Under the pieces are notes generated by a model. It was not told where the DNA came from, did not search any database, and worked only from the letters and a program-made list of their open reading frames with translations. A program made the translations under genes and the position numbers. A stretch of DNA of 64,000 nt from Candidatus Pseudobacter hemicellulosilyticus (GTDB lineage: Bacteria > Bacteroidota > Bacteroidia > Chitinophagales > Chitinophagaceae), in assembly GCA_029202545.1 (NCBI GenBank), contig CP119311.1, positions 2,232,001-2,296,000 of the forward strand. The letters are read 5' to 3'. This document shows positions 33,488 to 42,864 of this stretch, piece after piece (within the stretch, counting starts at the first letter, position 1; every line of letters begins with the position of its first letter).

Positions 33488-34639
33488 TTATTGGACAGGG
33501 GCGGCGCTATTGGGATTGAGCCAGCTGTCGGCCCGCTCATAGAGCAGTTGCAGCAGTCCGCGGCGGGCCAGGATAAAGCGGCATTGCATGGTCATCCCTT
33601 TTTTAAGGTCGCCCCGGACGCCGTTGGACAACTGCAGGCCGGTCTGGTCCAGCCCGCATTTCACTTTAAAGACGGGTTGGTTGTTGACCAGGCTGAAATC
33701 ATTGTCTACGGAGAGGACCTTGCCGGTCAGTACGCCCCAGGAGTTATAGTTAAAGGCGTCTACCTGGAATTTTACAGGCATACCGGGCTGGAGGTAGCCG
33801 ATATCGCCGGGCGATACATAGGATTCAGCGACCATGCCGGAGTCAGGGGAGATATACCCCAGGAGTTCCCCGGCTTGTACGCTGCCACCGGTGTACCGGC
33901 CCTGGAACTGTTGCAGGGTGCCGCTTACAGGGGCTTTGATGACCAGCCAGTCCTTTTCTTTCTGGAGTTGTTTTTTCCCGGAGGAGAACTGCCGGGCTTC
34001 CAGGCGGGTCCTTTCCAGCTCCTCCTGCCAGCGGGCCTGCTGCTGGGCTATCCTTGACTGATAGACGGCCCGGGCCTGCTCGTAGGAATATTTTTTCTCC
34101 AGCCATTCTCTTTTGGCCACTACGCCATCTTCAAAGAGTTTATTATACATAATATAATCGGCCTTCAACTTATCTACCACGGCGCGTTGTTCCGCTACGG
34201 ACGCCTGGAAGCTGAGGTATTGCTGGCGATACTGGCCGGAACGTACCTGGTGGCCTGATCCGCGGGCCAGGAGCTCCAGGTCGCGCTGGTAGGACTGGCG
34301 CTTATCCAGTTCAAAACTGGCCTGGTCCAGTTTGCTGTTGGTGATATCCTGCTGGAGGTGGAGCAGCACCTGGCCGGCTTCCACATGCTGGCCTTCCTGT
34401 ACCAGCACGGAATCTATGGTGGCGCCGGTGAGGCTGCGCAGTTCTGATTTCTCCAGCACGGGGCGTACAATGCCCGGTACGTTGACGGAAACATCCACTT
34501 TGATGAATACGGCTGCCAGCAGGGCTATTACAATAGCCACCAGGACGGTGAGGTAGATAAGCTGACTCTTTACCCTTACCTGTGGCAGCCAGGTGTAGGC
34601 AGACTCCTGCACCACTGCTGCCGGAAAGATCCTTGGCAT
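33488..34639 (-). CDS. HlyD-family secretion adaptor
   Basis: 383 residues from the ATG at 34639 (the frame extends to 34669 without conserved residues). One transmembrane helix near 27-48 is followed by a biotinyl-lipoyl-like strand (ATIDSVLVQEGQHVEAGQVL), a long coiled-coil hairpin (about 95-230), the second lipoyl half (VIKAPVSGTLQQF) and a beta-barrel domain. This is the periplasmic adaptor of the export system. It is the first gene of the operon; the ABC gene follows after 45 bp. Confidence 0.93.
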   Translation of the reverse strand: MPRIFPAAVVQESAYTWLPQVRVKSQLIYLTVLVAIVIALLAAVFIKVDVSVNVPGIVRPVLEKSELRSLTGATIDSVLVQEGQHVEAGQVLLHLQQDITNSKLDQASFELDKRQSYQRDLELLARGSGHQVRSGQYRQQYLSFQASVAEQRAVVDKLKADYIMYNKLFEDGVVAKREWLEKKYSYEQARAVYQSRIAQQQARWQEELERTRLEARQFSSGKKQLQKEKDWLVIKAPVSGTLQQFQGRYTGGSVQAGELLGYISPDSGMVAESYVSPGDIGYLQPGMPVKFQVDAFNYNSWGVLTGKVLSVDNDFSLVNNQPVFKVKCGLDQTGLQLSNGVRGDLKKGMTMQCRFILARRGLLQLLYERADSWLNPNSAAPVQ

Positions 34640-34835
34640 AGTTAAACAGTTTATATAGTCAAAAAACAACTTTTTGTTTCCGCTATACTAATCAGGCGCA
34701 AAGAATAATTGTTCAGGCACAGGCAGAGAAATGGTCGGCAGGGAAAAACATAAAGACTATTTACGCAGTAGGGCTCAATTCAGATTTAAAATATACGCAA
34801 GATGGATAAAATATCAACTATTTAAAACATATGAG

Positions 34836-34849
34836 TATAATTTAGCCCC
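34836..34849 (+). promoter_or_regulatory. Copy of the peptide-gene promoter block
   Basis: TATAATTTAGCCCC is identical over 14 bp to 28790-28803 before peptide gene 1. No protein-coding gene follows on the plus strand; a structured region and terminator do. Confidence 0.5.
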
Positions 34850-35006
34850 GTACGTTTTACATTCTGGTGACTCAATAACAGTCAGGATACAACGAAATTG
34901 ACCTGGTCTGATACGGGGAATAAAAATTGATCCTGGTTGGATCAGGGTATTTGTGGAACTTTTACAGATAAAGAAAAAGGTGACGGTAAAAACCGCCACC
35001 TTTTTT
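34845..35006 (+). ncRNA. Candidate structured small RNA, about 160 nt
   Basis: A promoter-like block at 34836 is followed by CCCCGTA (34846-34852), which is perfectly complementary to TACGGGG (34912-34918), closing a 5' domain. TGATCC and GGATCA form a hairpin at about 34928-34944. A strong terminator follows: 14-bp stem 34974-34987 with 34992-35005, one mismatch, loop AAAA, then T6. No ATG-initiated frame of useful size lies between. The terminator is nearly symmetric and could also act on the minus strand for the TPR-LuxR transcript. The RNA is inferred and its exact 5' end is a guess. Confidence 0.45.
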
Positions 35007-35444
35007 AAACCTTCTAAACCCTGTACATGATTTTCACCATGCACTACTATAGGTTCAGGACATCGATCATTGGCTTTCTAGGCATTGAATCTGGCTTGAC
35101 ATTGGATAATCAGAGATAAGCATGATTCAAAGAATACTGGATACGCCTTTTCGATGCTGTCCTCATTACCTACAGTAAAAATTGACTATGTAACCAGGAG
35201 TAGCTTGATCTATCGGAGGATGATGGATTAGAAAAGCAAAGGTTGGTTACGGATTGTTGTTTTCAAAATATAGGGGGAGGACAAAAGGGGGGTAGGGGAA
35301 AAATAGTGGCCAGCTGTTTTATAGGGTGGACAAATGGGGGACTATGGATGCTTGAAGTGGACCAGGGCTAACCTGTAAGCGTTCAAGCCGTTAAAAAAGT
35401 AATCTGGCTTTTTACGGGTAAATACTTATGCGCCGGTCAATGGA

Positions 35445-37169
35445 TTATTTAAAACTGTCCAGGTAGGAGCGAAGGCTTTCTTCTTCTGTTAATCGCAGTT
35501 TTTTCTTAAGCCGGTACCTGGCCTTTTTAACGCTCTCCGGTTCTACGGAAAGGACGCCTGCCATTTCTTTATTGTTGAGCCCTGAAAGGGTAAAAGCGAT
35601 CAGTTTCACTTCATTGGGGGTAAGGTCCGGATGCTTTTGTGTGATCTTGTCGATGTACTGCCCATGCAGCAGGTTGAAATTTTTCAGGAACTCGGCCCAG
35701 TAATCGTTCTCACCAATAGAATGGCGGATCTCGCGGGCTACTTTTTTGAAATCGGATTCATCGGTAGCGTTGAGTTTTTCCTGGAGCTGGTTGAGGTATT
35801 CTGTTTTGTTGGCCAGCAATACGGAAGTGGCGGCAATCTGCGCCTGCAGTTCCCTGGCTTCTTCCTTGGCTTTTTCAATAATGAGCCGGGCTTCATCAGC
35901 TGCCAGTTTTCTTTTCTGATCTATCTGTTGCTGGGCCTGCAGTATGGCTGATTGTTTTTCTTCTTCGGCAATAGCCCGGGCTTCGGCCAGTGCATCTGCT
36001 TTTTCTTCATTGAGATGGCTCTTGATCTTTTTATAGCGGCGATAAATAATGACGCTGGCCAGCAGGCTGCCCGCCAGCAGCAGGGGGATCAGCCGGTTCT
36101 GCCAGTACCGGAAAGGCTGTACCGTATTCTTTTTGAAGGGAAGGGTCTGTGGATAGGAAGCACTTTGTATGGCCAGCGGCGCTACTTTTCCCCGGGCATT
36201 GAGGCTGTCGCGCAGTGCTGCTGCCTGTCGCTCGTAGGACTGGGCCAGTACAGGATCCTGGCGCTGCTGGTGGAAGCTGGACAGGGCATCCAGGATAGAA
36301 AGTTTGATGGCCTGGTAATTTTTACTGCCGTTGATCTCGGTGAGCGCCCGGCGGTAACAGGCAATGGCCTGGCTGCTGCTGTCCATGATGGTATAGAGGG
36401 CGGCCCTGTCACGCCAGCAAAGGATCACTGCATGCTGCTGCCGCAGCACCATATAAAGTTTGGCGGCCTGGTCGTTGTATTGAAGGGCTTTTTCATATTG
36501 CTGCAGCTCCTGGTAAAAGGTCTGGAGCTGGTAATGGCAGAAAGCGTTATTCTCTATGTCGTCCGGTTTGATCCCCGTTGTCTCCAGTGAATCAAAGAGG
36601 CTGGTGGCCTTGGCTTCACGGGCCGACCGGTAATAGCTCATGCCCAGGAAGACCGTGGCTTTGGGGACCAGGGACAGCTGTTTTTGCTGCCGGGCAAGGG
36701 TGTTGGCATTCTGTAAAAAAGTAATGGCCTCAGGATAGCGGCCCAGTTTGTAGAGGGCGGCGCCAATAGCGTAGTTCAGGAATGGATGCTCGGCAGTCTC
36801 GTCCTCTTCGATGGCTATCTTCTGCGCATCCTGGTAAAAGATATAGGACTGCATGTATTTTTTCTCCAGGTCGTACAGGGCCGCCAGCTTCTTATAGCTC
36901 TGGAGCAGGTTATGCTGGTTGCTGGTGCGCATGCTGATGTCCACGGCAGCGAGGATGTATTTTTCTGCTTCCTGGTAATTATCCTGGTAGCTCAGCTCAT
37001 ATAACTGGTGTAAAATTGTACATTGCTGTTCCGGGCGGCTGCTTTCGGATAGGGATAGCAGCAGAGAGTCCTTCTGGTGGGAGAAAGCAGCCAGGAATGG
37101 CACAAGCAGTAGGCCGGCACATAGAACATAAGGTAACAGAGGTTTTGGCTCTGAGGTTTTGCTCAACAT
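35445..37169 (-). CDS. TPR - coiled-coil - LuxR-type HTH regulator
   Basis: 574 residues. A signal peptide-like helix at the N-terminus is followed by TPR repeats (about 40-300), a transmembrane helix near 360-378 (LIPLLLAGSLLASVIIY), a long charged coiled coil rich in Ala, Glu and Lys, and a C-terminal LuxR-like HTH (PNEVKLIAFTLSGLNNKEMA, then VEPESVKKARYRLKKKL). This architecture, with sensing TPRs outside and DNA-binding inside, is common in Bacteroidota. Its place behind the export operon suggests but does not prove a link. Confidence 0.85.
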   Translation of the reverse strand: MLSKTSEPKPLLPYVLCAGLLLVPFLAAFSHQKDSLLLSLSESSRPEQQCTILHQLYELSYQDNYQEAEKYILAAVDISMRTSNQHNLLQSYKKLAALYDLEKKYMQSYIFYQDAQKIAIEEDETAEHPFLNYAIGAALYKLGRYPEAITFLQNANTLARQQKQLSLVPKATVFLGMSYYRSAREAKATSLFDSLETTGIKPDDIENNAFCHYQLQTFYQELQQYEKALQYNDQAAKLYMVLRQQHAVILCWRDRAALYTIMDSSSQAIACYRRALTEINGSKNYQAIKLSILDALSSFHQQRQDPVLAQSYERQAAALRDSLNARGKVAPLAIQSASYPQTLPFKKNTVQPFRYWQNRLIPLLLAGSLLASVIIYRRYKKIKSHLNEEKADALAEARAIAEEEKQSAILQAQQQIDQKRKLAADEARLIIEKAKEEARELQAQIAATSVLLANKTEYLNQLQEKLNATDESDFKKVAREIRHSIGENDYWAEFLKNFNLLHGQYIDKITQKHPDLTPNEVKLIAFTLSGLNNKEMAGVLSVEPESVKKARYRLKKKLRLTEEESLRSYLDSFK

Positions 37170-37338
37170 TTTTTTCTTAGGATTATAGATGGAATGGTTA
37201 GCAATTACGCTATTCAGGCAAATGTCGTAAAAAAATCAGGTCCTGAGCCACTTTTTGTCCAGGTCCGTCAAAAAACGGGGGGCAATTGTCCACCTTTACC
37301 TTTTTTGTCTACCGTAAAAACACTTAGTATTAGTACAT

Positions 37339-38436
37339 ATGACTATTCGGAATATCATTGAAGTACTGGAAACCCTTGCCCCGCCTGCGCTGCAGGAGTC
37401 ATATGATAATGCGGGTTTACTAACGGGAAAGCCTGACTGGCCCTGTACGGGCATCCTCTGTACGCTGGATGCCACAGAAGCAGTAGTAGCAGAAGCTATC
37501 AGTAAAAAATGTAATCTCATAGTAGCCCATCATCCTATCATCTTTGGCGGGCTGAAAAAGATCAACGGCAAAAACTATGTGGAAAGGACCGTGATTGCCG
37601 CCATCAAACAGGATATTGCTATCTACGCCATTCATACCAATCTGGACAATGTAGCCTGGGGCGTGAATGGTAAAATGGCGGATCTGCTGGGCCTGGTGAA
37701 CCGCCAGCCCCTGCTGCCCAAAGAAGGCACCCTCAAAAAACTATATACGTTTGTGCCGCTGGCCCGGGCCGAAGCCGTCAAAGAAGCTATTTTCCAGGCC
37801 GGCGGGGGGCATATTGGCCAATATAGTGAGTGCAGTTTTGGTACAGAAGGCACCGGCACCTTCAAAGGCGGTCCGGGAACAAATCCATTTGTGGGCGAAC
37901 CAGGAGCCCGCCACGCCGAACGCGAACTCCGCATTGAAGTGGTCCTGCCTGCCTGGCTGCAGCACCGCGTGGTAGCAGCCCTGCTCCGGGCCCATCCCTA
38001 TGAGGAAGTGGCGTACGACCTGGTAAACCTCTCCAATCCCCATCCGGCCACCGGGGCCGGCCTGCTGGGAGAATTGCCGGAGCCGCTGGCCCCCGAAACT
38101 TTCCTGGGTTTCCTGAAAGAACGGTTTGGGCTGCCCCTGGTCCGCCATACCGCCCTGACCGACAGGCCGGTGAAAAAAGTGGCGCTTTGCGGTGGTGCTG
38201 GTAGTTTTTTGATTTCCAGGGCTTTAGCTGTCGGGGCCGACTTTTTTATCACCGGGGACATGAAATATCATGAATTTTTTGATGCCGATGGTCGCCTGGT
38301 AATAGCCGATATTGGCCATTACGAGAGCGAACAGTACACCACTGGCCTGCTGTATGATATTTTGCAGGAAAAATTTCCTACCTTTGCCGTCCTTAAATCG
38401 GGCGTACAAACCAACCCGGTCTATTATTATTTCTGA
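37339..38436 (+). CDS. Nif3-like dinuclear metal centre protein
   Basis: 365 residues, Nif3/YqfO family. Metal ligands are expected in LIVAHHPIIFGG (His-His), AIHTNLDNV and the C-terminal DIGHYESEQ. A CutA-like insert of about 100 residues (LPAWLQHRVVAALLRAHPYEEVAYDL) in the middle marks the long YqfO form. Biochemical role is not firmly known; GTP cyclohydrolase-like activity has been proposed for members. The zinc-ribbon gene 85 bp downstream is its usual partner in many bacteria. Confidence 0.92.
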   Translation: MTIRNIIEVLETLAPPALQESYDNAGLLTGKPDWPCTGILCTLDATEAVVAEAISKKCNLIVAHHPIIFGGLKKINGKNYVERTVIAAIKQDIAIYAIHTNLDNVAWGVNGKMADLLGLVNRQPLLPKEGTLKKLYTFVPLARAEAVKEAIFQAGGGHIGQYSECSFGTEGTGTFKGGPGTNPFVGEPGARHAERELRIEVVLPAWLQHRVVAALLRAHPYEEVAYDLVNLSNPHPATGAGLLGELPEPLAPETFLGFLKERFGLPLVRHTALTDRPVKKVALCGGAGSFLISRALAVGADFFITGDMKYHEFFDADGRLVIADIGHYESEQYTTGLLYDILQEKFPTFAVLKSGVQTNPVYYYF

Positions 38437-38521
38437 AAATGTTTAATTCGAAATCGTTTTCCGGCGCACTAACCACCCAGGCTACTGGAGGGAAGATGAT
38501 TTCTTTAATCACCTTTATATT

Positions 38522-39277
38522 ATGGCGAACGTAAAAGAATTTTCTGTAGAGGAAAAATTATCCTCACTGGTTTCCCTGCAAAAAGTGGAATCCAAGATCG
38601 ACGAGATCCAGGTGCTGAAAGGTGAGTTGCCCATGGAGGTGAGTGACCTGGAGGACGAGATCACGGGATTGCATGCCCGCCAGACCAGGATTGAAGAAGA
38701 GATCAACGGTATACAGGAATTCATCAATTCCAAAAAGAACCTGATCAAGGACGCTGAAGCCCTGATCAAAAAATACGAAAAACAAAGCGAGAACGTAAAG
38801 AACAGCCGCGAGTTCGAAGCCATTAACAAGGAGATCGAAATGCAGCAGCTGGAAATGAAACTCGCCGAAAAACATATCCGTGACGCCAACGAAGAGATCG
38901 CTGAGAAAGTGGTCGTCCTGGACAAAGCCAAAAAGAACATTGGCAATAAAGAAGGCGTCCTGAGCACCAAAAAAGGTGAACTGGAAAAGATCATCGCTTC
39001 TACCGAAAAAGAAGAAACACATTTCGGTAAGCTGTCTTCCAATGCCCGGGAGAAAGTAGAAGAGCGCCTGCTCAATTCTTTTGACCGTATCCGCAAGAAC
39101 TACCGCAACGGCCTGGCCGTAGTACCGGTAGAGCGTGACGCCTGCGGTGGTTGCTTCAACGCCATCCCGCCCCAGCGCCAGAGCGAGATCCGCCAGCGCA
39201 AAAAGATCATCGTTTGTGAGAACTGCGGCCGTATCCTGGTGGATCGTGACATGTTCGACAGCGTGGAAGTCAAGTAA
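38522..39277 (+). CDS. C4-type zinc-ribbon coiled-coil protein
   Basis: 251 residues. Residues 1-185 form a long antiparallel coiled coil rich in Glu and Lys; residues 203-245 form a C4 zinc ribbon with CGGC and CENC pairs (DACGGCFNAIPPQ and IVCENCGRILVD). The family is thought to bind nucleic acid, and it is regularly encoded beside Nif3-like proteins. Terminator at 39299-39327 ends the pair. Confidence 0.92.
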   Translation: MANVKEFSVEEKLSSLVSLQKVESKIDEIQVLKGELPMEVSDLEDEITGLHARQTRIEEEINGIQEFINSKKNLIKDAEALIKKYEKQSENVKNSREFEAINKEIEMQQLEMKLAEKHIRDANEEIAEKVVVLDKAKKNIGNKEGVLSTKKGELEKIIASTEKEETHFGKLSSNAREKVEERLLNSFDRIRKNYRNGLAVVPVERDACGGCFNAIPPQRQSEIRQRKKIIVCENCGRILVDRDMFDSVEVK

Positions 39278-39298
39278 ATTGTTTATCTATAGTTGTGG

Positions 39299-39327
39299 AA
39301 GGTGCCTGGTAACAGGCGCCTTTTTTT
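39299..39327 (+). terminator. Rho-independent terminator after the zinc-ribbon gene
   Basis: AAGGTGCCTG pairs with CAGGCGCCTT (10 bp, one G-U) around GTAA and is followed by T7. Confidence 0.85.
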
Positions 39328-39352
39328 ATTGTCCAAGCCTTATCTTGCAACC

Positions 39353-40873
39353 ATGAAGTTGTTTTTGCGCGCCGTTCTCACCAACAGGATCCTGCTGCTG
39401 CTGGCAATCCTGGTATTGCCCTGCCTGCAACCCGCAGGCCAGGCACAGCAAACCTTCGACTTCAACCCCGCCTGCCGGCAGGCCTATAAAGAGATCATGC
39501 AGCTGCGCCTGGCAGAAGGCCAGCGCCTGCTGGATGCCGAAAAGCAACAGCATCCCCATAACCTGATCCCCTACCTGCTGGAAAACTATATTGATTTTTT
39601 TACCCTCTTCTTCAATGAAGATCCGGCGGCGTATAAAGCCCGTTTTCCTAACCGGGACAAGCGGCTGGACCTGATGGCCAAAGGCCCGTCCGATTCTCCC
39701 TTTTATCTCTATGCCAAATCGGTGATCCATTTCCAGTGGGCTGTAGTGCGCATCAAATTCGGGTATCGCTGGGATGCCGGCTGGGAGTTCCGCAGATCCT
39801 TCCTCCAGGCTAAAGAAAATATGAGCAGCCACCCTTCCTTCAGCCCTAACGCCCTCTACAATGGCGCCATGCAGGTAGCTGCCGGCACCATTCCCGATGG
39901 CTACAAATGGCTCGGTAACCTGCTGGGTATTAAAGGCAATATTGCCAAAGGCATGCAGCGGGTAGAGCAGTTTGTAAAAGGGAAAGATGAATGGCAGCAG
40001 CTGTTCCATGAAGAAGCGGTATTCTATTATTGTTACCTGCAGTTCTATGTCCAGAATAATAAGACCGGGGCCGTGCAGTTCATCCGGGACCAGCAACTGG
40101 ATGTGGTCAATAACCACCTGTTTGCCTACCTGGCCGCCAACCTTGGCCTCAACAGCCAGCAGGGTGAATATGCCCGGCGGGTGATTGAACAGCGGAATAC
40201 TGCTCCCGTGTACCTGTCCATGCCCGTCTGGGACCTGCAGCTGGGGTATGCCAAAGTACAGCATATGGAGCCCGATGCGGCGGATCACCTGCTCCGTTTT
40301 GTACAGCAGTTCAAAGGGAAATTCTATGTGAAGGACGCCCTGCAGAAAGTCAGCTGGTACTATTATCTCCAGGGTAACCAGGCAAAGGCCGATCAGTACC
40401 GGAAGGAACTGCTGTCCAGCGGCAATACGGATTCCGAGGCCGACAAACAGGCGCAGCAGGAAGCCAAAGCCGGCCACTGGCCCAATAAATTATTGTTAGA
40501 GGCCCGCCTCCTCAATGATGGCGGGTATTTCCGGGACGCCCTGCGCCTGCTGCATGGCAAAACGCTCAATGATTTTGCACTGCCGGAAGAAAAGCTGGAA
40601 TTCGCCTACCGGGTAGGCAGGATCTATGACGATATTGGGGTAGACAATGACGCTATCCACTGGTACCAGCAGGCTGTTACCCTGGGCGAGCAGCGTAAGG
40701 AACATTTTGCCGCCCGCGCAGCCCTGCAACTGGGTAATATCTACGAACAGAAAAAGTTGTTCCCGGCAGCCATCGCCTGGTATGAGCGCTGTATGGCCAT
40801 GCCTGACCACGACTATAAAAACTCCCTGGACCAGCGCGCCAAAGCAGGTGTGGCCCGCTGTAAAGGACAATGA
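39353..40873 (+). CDS. TPR-containing exported protein, unknown role
   Basis: 506 residues from the ATG at 39353; the open frame extends upstream to 39293 over the terminator and is rejected. A signal peptide (to about residue 32, ending AGQAQ) is followed by helical repeats, best seen as TPRs near the C-terminus (GRIYDDIGVDNDAIHWYQQA and LGNIYEQKKLFPAAIAWYER). I do not recognise a specific function. The box TATCTTGC at 39341-39348, six of eight to consensus, is only 4 bp before the ATG. recN follows after 37 bp on the same strand. Confidence 0.75.
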   Translation: MKLFLRAVLTNRILLLLAILVLPCLQPAGQAQQTFDFNPACRQAYKEIMQLRLAEGQRLLDAEKQQHPHNLIPYLLENYIDFFTLFFNEDPAAYKARFPNRDKRLDLMAKGPSDSPFYLYAKSVIHFQWAVVRIKFGYRWDAGWEFRRSFLQAKENMSSHPSFSPNALYNGAMQVAAGTIPDGYKWLGNLLGIKGNIAKGMQRVEQFVKGKDEWQQLFHEEAVFYYCYLQFYVQNNKTGAVQFIRDQQLDVVNNHLFAYLAANLGLNSQQGEYARRVIEQRNTAPVYLSMPVWDLQLGYAKVQHMEPDAADHLLRFVQQFKGKFYVKDALQKVSWYYYLQGNQAKADQYRKELLSSGNTDSEADKQAQQEAKAGHWPNKLLLEARLLNDGGYFRDALRLLHGKTLNDFALPEEKLEFAYRVGRIYDDIGVDNDAIHWYQQAVTLGEQRKEHFAARAALQLGNIYEQKKLFPAAIAWYERCMAMPDHDYKNSLDQRAKAGVARCKGQ

Positions 40874-40910
40874 TTGGCCTATCCCCGATATTTATTAATT
40901 TGCTCCGCCT

Positions 40911-42569
40911 ATGCTTAAAAAACTGCATATACAGAACTACGCCATCATTGATGAGATCGAGATCGATTTCCCGATGGGGCTGAATATCATCACGGGTGAA
41001 ACGGGTGCGGGTAAATCCATCCTGATGGGAGCGCTCTCTCTTATCCTGGGGGACCGGGCCGATCCTTCCGTCCTGCTCAACAAGGACAAAAAATGTTTTG
41101 TGGAAGGTTTTTTCCTGGCCTCCGGCAAAAAAGCCGTGAAGCAGTTCCTCAAGGCCTACGACCTGGACGCGGAAGAAGAGCTGGTGATCCGCAGAGAGAT
41201 CAGCGCTACCGGTAAATCGCGCGCTTTTGTGAACGATACGCCGGTGAACCTGGAACAGCTGCGCGGGCTCAGCACCCTGCTGGTAGACCTGCACCGGCAG
41301 TTTGATACCCTGGAGCTGGGCCAGTCTGATTTCCAGCGGGAAGTACTGGACGCCATGGCCGGTCAGGCCGGCGTTCTGCAGGAATACCGCAATACCTATA
41401 CCCAGTGGCAGCAGGCCCGCCAGGAACTGGATGGCCTGCAACAGCAAAAGAGCCAGTTCACCAAAGAATACGACTATAACAAGTTCCTGTTTGATGAGTT
41501 GGAAGAGGCCGCCTTTAAAGAGAATGAGCTGGAAGAGGCGGACAGTCTGCTCAAACTGCTGAGCAATTCAGAAGGGGTAAAGAATGTCCTTAACAAAACG
41601 GCCTATGCGCTCCAGGAAGGCGAGCAGCCGATGCTGCAGCAGCTGAAAGCGCTTTGCAACCAGCTGCAGGGCTTTACAGAATACCATCCCGGTCTGCCTG
41701 CTGTGTTACAGCGGCTGTTATCGGCGCAGATAGAACTGCAGGATATTGCTGATGAAGTAGAACACCTCAGCGAGGCAGTGCAGTATGACCCGGAGCGTAT
41801 TGCACAGCTGAACGACCGGATCACTGTGGGCTATAAATTACTGAAGAAACACGGTGTGCATTCAACCGCTGAATTGCTGGCCATCCAGCAGTCGCTGGAA
41901 GAAAAGCTGCAGGCCGTACTGAATATTGATGAGTCCATTGCGGTCAAGGAAAAAGCCGTGCAGCAATTGCTGGACGCGGCTACTGCCCTGGCCGCCAAGC
42001 TCACGGCCAACCGTACCAAACAGGTTAAGCCCTTACAGGATACGGTCAATAAGCTGCTGGCGCAGGTGGGCATGCCCAATGCCCGGCTGAAAGTGGAGCT
42101 GCAGCCCCTGGCCGGTCTCCAGGCCTATGGCGCTGACGCCATTGAATTCTTATTTGACGCCAACAAGAGCAATCGTTTTGAGCCCATCCGCAAAGTGGCT
42201 TCGGGTGGTGAACTGAGCCGGCTGATGCTCTGCATTAAATCGCTGGTGGCGCAGTCGCTGGACCTGGCCACCCTGATCTTTGACGAAATTGATACCGGTA
42301 TCTCCGGTGAAGCGGCCAAGCAGGTAGGCATCATCCTGAAAGAGCTGGCCCGCAAGCGCCAGGTGCTTTGCATCACCCACCAGCCGCAGATTGCCGGTAA
42401 GGCGGACGCCCATTTCTTTGTTTACAAAGAGATCAGGGGCCAGGCCATCAAGACCGGTATCCGCCAGCTCTCCAAAGAAGAGCGGATCACAGCTATCGCC
42501 CAGATGCTGAGTGGAGAAAAACCTACTGCCGCCGCATTGGAGAATGCCCGGGAAATGATCATGAATTAA
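40911..42569 (+). CDS. recN: DNA repair protein RecN
   Basis: 552 residues of an SMC-like ATPase for double-strand break repair. Walker A is GETGAGKSIL near residue 29, the middle is two coiled-coil arms, and the C-terminus holds the signature SGGELSRLMLCIK and Walker B LIFDEIDTGISG. Length matches RecN. The promoter-like TTAATTTG at 40895-40902 differs in one position from TAnnTTTG. A small membrane protein gene follows after 7 bp. Confidence 0.96.
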   Translation: MLKKLHIQNYAIIDEIEIDFPMGLNIITGETGAGKSILMGALSLILGDRADPSVLLNKDKKCFVEGFFLASGKKAVKQFLKAYDLDAEEELVIRREISATGKSRAFVNDTPVNLEQLRGLSTLLVDLHRQFDTLELGQSDFQREVLDAMAGQAGVLQEYRNTYTQWQQARQELDGLQQQKSQFTKEYDYNKFLFDELEEAAFKENELEEADSLLKLLSNSEGVKNVLNKTAYALQEGEQPMLQQLKALCNQLQGFTEYHPGLPAVLQRLLSAQIELQDIADEVEHLSEAVQYDPERIAQLNDRITVGYKLLKKHGVHSTAELLAIQQSLEEKLQAVLNIDESIAVKEKAVQQLLDAATALAAKLTANRTKQVKPLQDTVNKLLAQVGMPNARLKVELQPLAGLQAYGADAIEFLFDANKSNRFEPIRKVASGGELSRLMLCIKSLVAQSLDLATLIFDEIDTGISGEAAKQVGIILKELARKRQVLCITHQPQIAGKADAHFFVYKEIRGQAIKTGIRQLSKEERITAIAQMLSGEKPTAAALENAREMIMN

Positions 42570-42576
42570 CCCTTAT

Positions 42577-42795
42577 ATGGAAAGCCTTTTTCGTTTATTG
42601 CTGTTCCTGATATTTGCCGCCGGTATCGGCCTGGCAGGATTTCTGTTATACCGCTATTTCAACCAGAAGATCATCGGCAGCGTCAAAGGCTGGCAGCTGG
42701 TAGGCTATGCCATCCTGATGATCCTGGCCAATGCTATCCTGCTGCTGGGGGGCATTTATTTGCTGTATGGGGTGTATGCGTTCTTTGCGGAGTAA
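42577..42795 (+). CDS. Small two-helix membrane protein
   Basis: 72 residues with two transmembrane segments (about 5-25 and 42-65) linked by a short basic loop. Unknown family. Very close to recN, so presumably co-transcribed. It is the last GC-rich gene before the AT-rich segment starts. Confidence 0.65.
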   Translation: MESLFRLLLFLIFAAGIGLAGFLLYRYFNQKIIGSVKGWQLVGYAILMILANAILLLGGIYLLYGVYAFFAE

Positions 42796-42822
42796 TCCTC
42801 ACCTACTTGATATTTTTTGGAA

Positions 42823-42841
42823 TCTATTGATATTCAATAGA
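42823..42841. repeat. Perfect 8-bp-arm inverted repeat at the island edge
   Basis: TCTATTGA and TCAATAGA flank TAT. It lies 27 bp after the small membrane protein gene and 23 bp before the 63-bp palindrome. Confidence 0.6.
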
Positions 42842-42864
42842 TAAGTGTAATTTATTGCTCAGTT

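Larger units (their letters stand above)
34640..35444. other. 805-bp gene-free region with a putative RNA gene
   Basis: This region lies between the starts of the HlyD gene and the 3' end of the TPR-LuxR gene. It holds the candidate RNA at 34845-35006. To the right is a purine-rich G-tract stretch around 35268-35300 with runs of five, six and four G. I see no other supported reading frame; the HlyD promoter should be in 34640-34835. Confidence 0.5.

Noticed and set aside
32357..34057. 566-codon plus-strand frame opposite the ABC and HlyD genes
   Set aside because: Antisense shadow of two well-conserved genes; GC-rich codon use keeps it open.
34814..35044. 76-codon minus-strand frame over the putative RNA
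   Set aside because: It runs through the terminator stem and has no domain or plausible start region.
35268..35300. G-quadruplex or regulatory G-tract
   Set aside because: Only three clear G runs of uneven spacing; no gene start nearby, so support is too weak for a feature.
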